Source: Valencia hispanica (lineage: Eukaryota; Chordata; Actinopteri; Cyprinodontiformes; Valenciidae). Taken from it: a DNA stretch of 64,000 bases. The stretch is from NCBI GenBank assembly GCA_963556495.2, contig OY747723.1:16717501-16781500 (forward strand), read 5' to 3'. A program made the translations under genes and the position numbers. Shown one piece after another: positions 57,040 through 64,000 of this stretch (its first letter is position 1; the number at the start of each line of letters is the position of its first letter). The notes under the pieces were generated by a model. The model ran no database searches. It saw only the letters and a program-made list of their open reading frames with translations, and had not been told where the DNA came from.

Positions 57040-57340
57040 CCACACATTTTTGATTTGGTTGGGGTCCTAGGCCCTGTTGGAACACACAGTTTTTTTTTTG
57101 TTTTTTTTTCTGATTTAAAGTGAGATTAAAGAATTTGGCTGTAGTTTTTTCCTTTTCAATATGCCAAAAAGCTGATTCTGCCACCAAAATTCTTGACAGT
57201 CATTACAGTGTTCTTTGGTCTGAAAGCCTCCCCTTGACTCCTTCAAACATTCTGTGAGCAGAAACAAAATTCAGTCAAGGTTGAACATGCTATCTTTGCA
57301 GCGGAGGGATTTTTTTCTTTGTTCAAACTTTGTCAGGGTG
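57040..57340. mobile_element. Possible heavily decayed Tc1-like remnant
   Basis: TTTGGTCTGAAAGCCTCCCC and the surrounding text resemble minus-strand Tc1 coding sequence near the first catalytic aspartate. Too decayed for a firm call. Confidence 0.3.
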
Positions 57341-58629
57341 GAGCTTTCATGCTTCCTGGGTGGTTCGTATAAACTAGCTTCTGTTTTCTAATTTGAGGGG
57401 GAAAGTTTGGATCATGTTCCTTAACCCTAACAGGCTTGAAATAAACTTCTGGATGGACAAAGCTTATAGCATAGGGCGGCATAATCGTTAGTCATTAAAA
57501 GGATTAACACATGAACTGGCAAAATAATAAGTATGGAGTTGTTCCATCTGTTATGTGTGTATTCCTTTCTTTTAAGCCTTTATAGTCAGATTATGATTTC
57601 TCATTAAGTTCCGCGTGAGCATTCTATTTATAAAACATTTTTTCAGGATAAAGTCCGGATTTTCCTTGCAGACCCATTTTTTCAGTATAGGAAAGATGTG
57701 ATGAGCAGTGGGAAAAGTAAAGTCCCAAAAGTCAAAGGAGCTCAGGGTGTAAACACAGCTTGGCTTGACAGCAGACAAAACATTGCCGATGGAGTTTGAT
57801 CGAGTTTCATCTCTGCTCGAAGACGCACACATAACCCCGAGGACAAGACTTCTGCTCTGTCATCTAGGAACCAAGTTGACAGTGAAAGTCGCAGTGGTGA
57901 AACTTGAGACTTTATCTACGAACCTGTCAAAAGGATAACACTGACTTTGTTTCCCCGTTGCCTTCTTTCCCCTTTCCTGAGAAAGCAACTTTCTTTGCTT
58001 GATTCAAAGCACAATTACACATTGTGAGTGCTCTGTCAGTAAGGGAAAGTTTGCTTATATTAAAATTAAACACTTATATGGAGATTTCTTGGCCTGAAAC
58101 ACAGTGTCAAATGGAAAATAATTTGTGAAAACAATTCCTGGTAATTGCCTAATCACAGAAAGCTGGGAATGGGATTTTAAGGTTTGATGGTGTTCTGTTG
58201 TAATTTACAAGATTCAAGAGATGAATATACATGTACTTTGTAAAGTTGGATTAAAAATCCAGCGCCATTTGGATTTAAACATGCATAAAGCTTATAGTTT
58301 AGAAATGTAGCTGAGCCTACAAGGATTGCATGAAAAATAACTATGCAGCTGCTTAAGTTATTGACTGACTCACTTACAGCAAGCTACTTATCTGATTTAT
58401 TTCAGTTTGCTAACTGGCCAGCTATCTGTTAATTAACACCTGAAAGGCCACATCTATGCTTAAAACCCCTGAGTGGAAGAAATGCAGGAGGCTTGGTTAA
58501 ATCTCAAAGGAAAATCAGCTTATTACCACCTTCTTTTCCTCATATCTCTGCAATGCCAATGCACCCTGCAAACAAAGGATGATTTTTAGTCTGTCACACT
58601 TTTTTTCTCAAATATTGTGTGCAGATGTG
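57341..58629. other. No gene recognised
   Basis: AT-rich unique sequence. An 86-codon minus-strand frame at 57572-57832 shows no known motif. Confidence 0.45.
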
Positions 58630-58752
58630 GGGTTCCTCCCGAGGAGCTGGAACAAGTGGCTGGGGAGAGGGAAGTCTGGGTCTCTTTGCTTAGGCTGCTG
58701 CACCCGCGACCCGACCCCGGATAAGCGGAAGAAAATGGATGGATGGATGGAC
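58630..58752 (+). mobile_element. LINE 3' end, RTE-like, with GGAT tail
   Basis: GGAGCTGGAACAAGTGGCTG, GGGAGAGGGAAGTCTGGG, CCGCGACCCGACCCCGGATA, then GGAAGAAAATGGATGGATGG. This continues, in the same order, the block seen reversed at 63430-63645. The tail type fits RTE/Rex3-like LINEs, an assignment from memory. Confidence 0.65.
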
Positions 58753-59133
58753 TTGAAAGTTGAGAAAATGTTATGGCTGAGACTAAATGAAAGAAAAGGG
58801 TACTTTGAGTGGTGTCTGGACACAAAAGTATGACGAGCCTCATTTGTTACCCAGACTGATGAAAAATGTCTATTTCTTTGCCATTTTGTACACAAGAGTC
58901 CCAGTTGGCCAAAGCCCTGCACCAGTCTGCTTAGAGTGGGGAGTCAGCAAGGCTATTTAGTGTAAGAGTATCTTTGTGTGTGAGAGGTAAAGACCAAAAT
59001 CTTCAACTTTGCAAGGGCAGCAGACCTTTTTAATTCTCATTGCAGTCATTCAAACATGTTAAAAAAATGTTGAGTCAAAACTGGATGCAGGTTAGATTGA
59101 ACTGGTGACTCAACTGCAAGATGTCACAAAATG
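58753..59133. other. No gene recognised
   Basis: Unique-looking sequence. Confidence 0.45.
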
Positions 59134-59513
59134 CCATCCATCCATCCATTTTCTTCACCCGTCCATCCTAATGTAGGGTTGCGGGGGGCCTGGTGCCTAT
59201 CTCCAGCGGTCAAGGGGCGAGAGGTGGGGTACACCCTCGACAGTTTGCCAGTCCATCGCAGGGCAACACAGAGACACACAGGACAAACAACCATACACAC
59301 ACACACTTATACCTAAGGGCAATTTAGTGAGACCAATTCACCTAACAGTCATGTTTTTGGACTGTGGGAGGAAGCCAGAGTACCCGGAGAGAACCCAGGC
59401 ATGCACAGGGAGATCATTCAAACTCCATGCAGAAAGACACCAGGCTGGGATTCGAACCCAGGACCTTCTTACTGCAAGGCAACAGTGCTACCAACTGCAT
59501 TACTGTGCAGCCC
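59134..59513 (-). repeat. Near-complete SINE
   Basis: On the minus strand the head is GGGCTGCACAGTAATGCAGT. The B-box-like GGGTTCGAATCCC sits near 59448-59460 and the conserved body follows, with a CCATCCATCCATCC tail at 59134-59149. The tRNA-like box suggests RNA polymerase III transcription. Confidence 0.8.
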
Positions 59514-60186
59514 ACAAAAAGACAATGGAGAAAAGAACATCTTATTTTGAAATTGGGGCAATATGGCAAGCTTTTCTGTACTGGAACCGATGCTGATATC
59601 CCATCTCATGGATGGGATATTGGGCTGAGATCACTGATCCATTCACCAATCCTGACAACATACTGTAGTTTTCTGTTCCTGAAAGACATAATTCAACTGA
59701 TGTTCTTCTATAAATCTTAGTGGTCAGCCCAAAATTGTTTCACATAGCAATAGCATAAATTGTTGTCTAAAAGACTGTTCCTGGCATAATAACAGAGGAG
59801 AAAACTCTGTATCTCTAAGGACAAACGACAAGGTTCCAGCAACAGCAAAACATCCTGGAATATATGAAGTTGCAGTATTTTATTTTGGTGAACTTTCATC
59901 CTTGCAGTGGAGCATACATAATTTGGAAATGCTGGGAGCTTTGGAGGAAATGCTTTGTCTGTCTGTTGGAGGACAAAATAGAAACTTTTATAGTTTAGAA
60001 ATTAGCAACAATAATGGTGCTACAGTAGCTGATAAAAGTTGTTAAAGCATTTGAAAAACTTGCTACAGAGGGATTTTGGAGTGTAATGTATGTAGTGTTT
60101 ATCATCCCACAAAAGTTAAAGAATTTAGAACAGCCTTTTTAATGGCCTGTGGACTTTTTTGTTTTGTTTTTATTGATTGATTGATT
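59514..60186. other. No gene recognised
   Basis: AT-rich sequence between the two SINE copies. Confidence 0.45.
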
Positions 60187-60557
60187 TCCATCCATTATCT
60201 GTAGCCGCCCATCCTATGCAGGGTTGCAGGTGCCTATCTCCAGCAGTCACAGGGCAGGAGGCAGCGTTCACCCTGAACAGGTCGCAAGTACATTGCACAG
60301 CAACACAGAGACATACAGGAAAAACCACCATGCATGCACACACTCATACCTAAGGGGAATTTAGAGAGACAAATTCTCAGAACTGCTAACCAATTCACCT
60401 TTTGGACTGTGGGAGGAAGCCGGAGTACCCGGAGAGAACCCACGAGTGCACAAGGAGAACATGCAAACTCAATGCAGAAAGACCCAAAGCTGGGATTCAA
60501 ACCCGAGCCTTCTTGCTGCAAGGCAATGGTGCTACCAACTGCGCCACTGGGCTGCCC
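60187..60557 (-). repeat. Near-complete SINE with possible target duplication
   Basis: Same family and orientation as 59134-59513. The head, read on the minus strand, is GGGCAGCCCAGTGGCGCAGT, with a B-box-like GGGTTTGAATCCC near 60493. Both flanks carry GATTGATTGAT-type sequence (about 60174-60186 and 60558-60571), a possible target duplication, though the simple repeat makes this uncertain. Confidence 0.8.
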
Positions 60558-60579
60558 GATTGATTGATTGAATTTCTTT

Positions 60580-60602
60580 CTTTTTTTTTTTTTTTTTTTT
60601 TA
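60580..60602. repeat. Poly-T tract
   Basis: Long T run beside the SINE. Confidence 0.9.
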
Positions 60603-60639
60603 CAATTTTGGGTTTTCTATTATCGGCTGACAAGCTATT

Positions 60640-61060
60640 CCATACTGTGTCGTTTCTATGTGTTGAGTTTCTTAGTTCTGTCCCGTGTTCCAGTCTTTGT
60701 TTAGTTGGTTTACATTTTTATGTTAGTGCTAATCTTTAGCTTTTGGTTTAGTAAGACCCTTTTGTGTCCTGTTTAGTTCCCTGTGTGTTTACTAACCACT
60801 TTCATTCAGTTCCCTGTTGAGCTTCTTCACCAGCTGCACTATATTCACCTGATTAGTCACACCTGGTCCCCTTGTCACTCAACTCTGTCAGTAGTTTTGA
60901 TACAGTGGGTTTTACACATCCTTGTCAGATTCTTCCATTCACCATCATCTATTCTGCATGATCGGCTGTCCAGCCTGCCGTACCTTCTTGCTTTTGTTCT
61001 TCCTGAATTTTATCCTCTGTGTAAGGTTTGTCTTTTTTATTTACTAAGAGGCTCCTTCCT
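60640..61060 (+). mobile_element. Possible decayed solo LTR
   Basis: T/C-rich with the block order of fish Gypsy-type LTRs: GTTTAGTTCCCTGTGTGTT, then CACCTGATTAGTCACACCTGG, then a T-rich end. TG/CA ends and a target duplication were not found. A 113-codon frame across it (60783-61124) is incidental. Confidence 0.4.
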
Positions 61061-63139
61061 CAAACACATTGACTGCCTACCTATCTGTATGTGTGTACTG
61101 GAATATGAAATACAACAAATATAACACCTTGAAGTCAATTGTGCCACCTATACCCACTGTTGACCTAAAAAAACAATAAAAAAATATGTCGACCGATTCA
61201 TTGCCCCTGTAGTATAATGCTATGTAAACACCCATCTGGAAATTTTCTTAACTTAAGTTATGGCTGCACATTGCAGCAGCAGAGCTGACGTTGCCTTTGT
61301 GGGTTCTCATATTTTCCTATACAAAATGGAAAACATTCTAAATACTTGAGCAAAAATGTTCTTAATCAGAAAATATCAAAATTGCATTTTGTGAAACTTC
61401 AAGTCTTGTAACATCTATGAAGTACATGTGTTGCTCTTGATGTGCCCCCCCGTTTGTATAAATTATGAGAAGATGGAGGCTCAGTGGTCTGTAACACCCC
61501 ATTAGTGCCCCAAGTGGTCAAATGATTTCATGCTGAGTTATTCAGAAAGTAGATTGGATGTTAAGTTTCTCTTCAGCAGTCCACACTGAGCTTTTGCATG
61601 GCATAGCATGATTTAAAGTAAAGTTATCGTGTTGTTGCTGGAACGTTTGAGCAGCACTTGCATCTATTCTCTAGCAGTTGTGCATATGTATGGTTTATAT
61701 GTCATAAGGGTTGCAATGCCAATGTCTACACCATATAATTTAGTCCAATTTCCAAAGCACTTGTTTGTTGCATACAATCTGTATGTTACAAGCAATCAGG
61801 AGTCAGTTTATTGACCTTCATTAAAATAAAAAAAAATCGTAAGCAGTGAGGGTGCTGTGTTTTTTTTAAGGTGCCTGCTCTCATCTAATGCTGTAAAAAT
61901 AATGGCTCTGTGCTAGCAATGAATGAGGAGAAAAGCTGCTGATAACTCGTGCTGAACGTTACAAAGAAGTCATAAGGACAAACTATGGTGTTTCCAAGAC
62001 AACTGGTTATTTATTTACTCTATGGTAGTTGAGATGGCGCAACAAGTATCTGCTCTTTCACTCTCAAGCTGAGGACTTTTGTTTCTATAGTTGTACATCA
62101 TGGCACAGTTGGTAGCGTCACATCCCAGTGTCTTTTCTTCTTTTCTTCTTACATTTACAGAAACATGTAACTTCAGACATATTTTAGACAATTATTGTGA
62201 ACATTTTTGTTTGCCCTGTTTATTGTTTTAGTTTCACTTTATTCAGTTCTCCCTTACTCCAACTGAGAATCCTAAAATAGGATCATGTTGTGACATCACA
62301 ACTATTAATGCTCTGTTGAACCTGGGGATCTGGTAAATTCAGGAGTTTGTTCCTTTGAGTAACTTTGTGCTCTGCAAGATATTTTACGAATTTAAAATCC
62401 ACAACTGTGGTACTCTGTGATGCATTCCCATTCCAATTTTATTGAAAAGAACCAGGAAAATTGCTTATGATTTATTACCTTTTATGAGGCAAGTTTTAGG
62501 CAGATCCCCTCCCTTAAACACTTTATAAATTTGAGGTCTGTGGGGTGGAAGTATATCCGAAGCCCCTGCAGCTCTGCAGATTTACAATGCGCAGGAGAAT
62601 AACAAGCCTCTGTGATTGCTCATTTTAGCTGGCAGAAGCAAGAGACCGGAGAATCATCCAAGAGGAAGAGACCCCTGGGGTATTGAGGAGAAAGAGGCAA
62701 GCGAAACACGGTTCCTTCTGCAAAACCCAATTAGGAAATGACTCCCCGCACCTTGCACTTGGAAGCCCAGTAGAATGAGCTGAGAGATGGTAGAGTAATA
62801 GGAAATTAGTGACTGCATGTATGTATGTATACGTGGAGCTTGCTTCATCCCTGTTTCACATCCTCATCAGTCGCCTTTAAGACACAGCCAAATGTCCATG
62901 ACATTTAAAAAGGCTTATATTTTGACAGTTGTGCTTGATGCCAATTATTGTTTTGTGTATTGGATTTATTTTAGGAAGTAGCCAGTTTGATACCAAAGGC
63001 TTTAATGCAAATGTATGGAAATCAACTGATGACGTAAACGCACACACAAAGGCTACTAGTGGACTGGCTGATTCTGTGGCCAAATACTGTATGTCCTGGA
63101 AGCAATCTTGTTTTTATTAAAGACAAAGTACGTTGGGGG
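61061..63139. other. No gene recognised
   Basis: AT-rich unique DNA. The short frames at 61629-61814, 62654-62848 and 62877-63120 have no known domain. Confidence 0.45.
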
Positions 63140-63429
63140 GTCATTCATACAAGTTAAAAAAATGTTTCACATTAAAACCACAAAGTTCAATGAATTCGAT
63201 GGGGATTTTGTGTGATAGGCTGACATAAACAAGTGAAGTAACAGGAAAAAGATGGATGGTTAAGTTAGATGCAGAAATGATCTGGCATAACTGCAAACCT
63301 ACCAAGACTTGCAAATCACCCACACCAGAAGGCTTTGAAAGAAAAGTGTGAATCAGAGAAACAGGCAAGAGCCTTGCGCTAACTCTGGAGGAGCTGGAGA
63401 AATCCGCAGCTCAGGTGGGAAAATCTTCC
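63140..63429 (+). mobile_element. Tc1-like remnant, left part
   Basis: 63150-63240 is a decayed terminal repeat (CACATTAAAACCACAAAG, GTGTGATAGGCTGACATAAA). 63270-63425 follows the DNA-binding coding part, including CTAACTCTGGAGGAGCTGGA and CCGCAGCTCAGGTGGG. It breaks off where the LINE piece starts. Confidence 0.7.
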
Positions 63430-63645
63430 CTCTCCACAACCACTTGTGGCATATCCTCTGGGGGAATCCCAAGGTGTTCCCTGGCCAGCTAAGACATATA
63501 GTCCCTCTAAAGTGGCCTGGGTCTTCCTCTGGGTCTTCTTCTGGTGAGACTTCCCTAGAACCTCTCACCAGGGAATGCGCCCAGGAGGCATCCTAACCAG
63601 ATGGCCAAGCCACCTCAGCTGGCTCCTTTCGATGTGGAGGAATAG
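63430..63645 (-). mobile_element. LINE fragment, RTE-like, inside Tc1 remnant
   Basis: On the minus strand the text runs from CACATCGAAAGGAGCCAGCT through HLVRMPPG- and GQ.TP-like codons to CCCCCAGAGGATATGCC and GTGGAGAGGGAAGA, the end of the ORF in the same LINE family as 58630-58752. Several frameshifts. Confidence 0.65.
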
Positions 63646-63689
63646 GAAGATGTGACCGAAATTCACCTTTTTGACCTACATGCAGTATG

Positions 63690-63830
63690 TCATATGTGGT
63701 GGAAATTTACCACTATACATTACCCTGTACACACTGTCGATATAATAAAACATGGTAGAGGAGGCATCATGCTGTGGGGATGCTTTCCTTCTATACTGAA
63801 CCCTGAACATTTATTGTATGTACAATAATG
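63690..63830 (+). mobile_element. Tc1-like remnant, right part
   Basis: AAACATGGTAGAGGAGGCATCATGC gives the GGIMLWGCFP block of the DDE domain on the plus strand, resuming the element interrupted at 63429 after a gap. Confidence 0.65.
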
Positions 63831-64000
63831 GACAAAAGCTGCCTCTTCTTGAGGAGGTTGGTCACATGGTGAGGGCCAGTTTTTTTTTTCTTCTTTTTTT
63901 ATCTTTCTGTATGTTGGTGACTGGCAGTAAGGCCGATCTGTACTTGACAGATAGGTGGACCAGCTCTCTCATTGGTTAGACAGGAGCTGTGCAGCTCGGC
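63831..64000. other. No gene recognised at right edge
   Basis: Contains a T run at 63880-63900; otherwise unassigned and cut by the window edge. Confidence 0.4.

Noticed and set aside
59124..59720. Several 60 to 118-codon frames over the SINE
   Set aside because: They are translations of a non-coding SINE and recur in every copy.
60783..61124. A 113-codon frame as a membrane protein
   Set aside because: The T/C-rich, LTR-like sequence explains the hydrophobic translation.

Overview
The window looks like ordinary, repeat-rich, AT-leaning nuclear DNA of a teleost fish. This rests on the mobile elements present: several lineages of Tc1-type transposons with long inverted repeats, L2-clade LINEs ending in AATTG-like tails, other LINE pieces, a tRNA-like SINE with a GGAT-rich tail, palindromic hAT-type elements, PIF/Harbinger-like pieces and teleost-type LTR elements. 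The species cannot be named from the sequence. I found no host protein-coding exon, tRNA, rRNA or CRISPR array I can support. The window is probably intergenic or deep inside a large intron.

Layout. 1-5 kb holds scattered Tc1 remnants and a hAT-like element near 5.1 kb. At 6.6-9.0 kb an old plus-strand Tc1 copy is split by a younger minus-strand Tc1 element (7146-8751), which carries the only intact recognisable gene here, a 339-residue DDE transposase. 12.9-16.5 kb is a repeat cluster: SINE, Tc1 end, a Harbinger-like element interrupted by another insertion, a 5'-truncated L2 LINE and another Tc1 remnant. A 223-bp palindromic hAT element with an 8-bp target duplication lies at 17.0 kb. 19-27.5 kb has Tc1 pieces, LINE tails, two MITE-like blocks and a solo LTR (25477-26404) with a perfect 5-bp target duplication. 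29.3-33.5 kb has a Tc1 fragment and a LINE 3' end. At 37.5-38.5 kb is an internally deleted Tc1-like element with TA duplications, and at 40.6-41.7 kb an L2 fragment on the minus strand. 43-51 kb is mostly unique sequence with SINE pieces, a Tc1 remnant and microsatellites.

The most unusual object is the LTR retrotransposon at 52360-55088. It has two near-identical LTRs of about 608 bp, a polypurine tract and a 5-bp target duplication with one mismatch. Its 1.5-kb interior has no reverse transcriptase or integrase. It holds a gag-like reading frame that runs into about fourteen 42-bp repeats and then about six 33-bp repeats. The element sits inside an older LINE tail. Downstream to 64 kb are a second Harbinger-like copy, two fairly complete SINE copies, LINE tails, a probable decayed LTR and a nested Tc1/LINE composite at the right edge.

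No operon or pathway links these elements. They record successive insertions. The transposase at 7363-8382 is the only product likely to act on other sequences here, namely its own inverted repeats and perhaps close relatives. Family names are from recognition of motifs by eye; no database search was possible.
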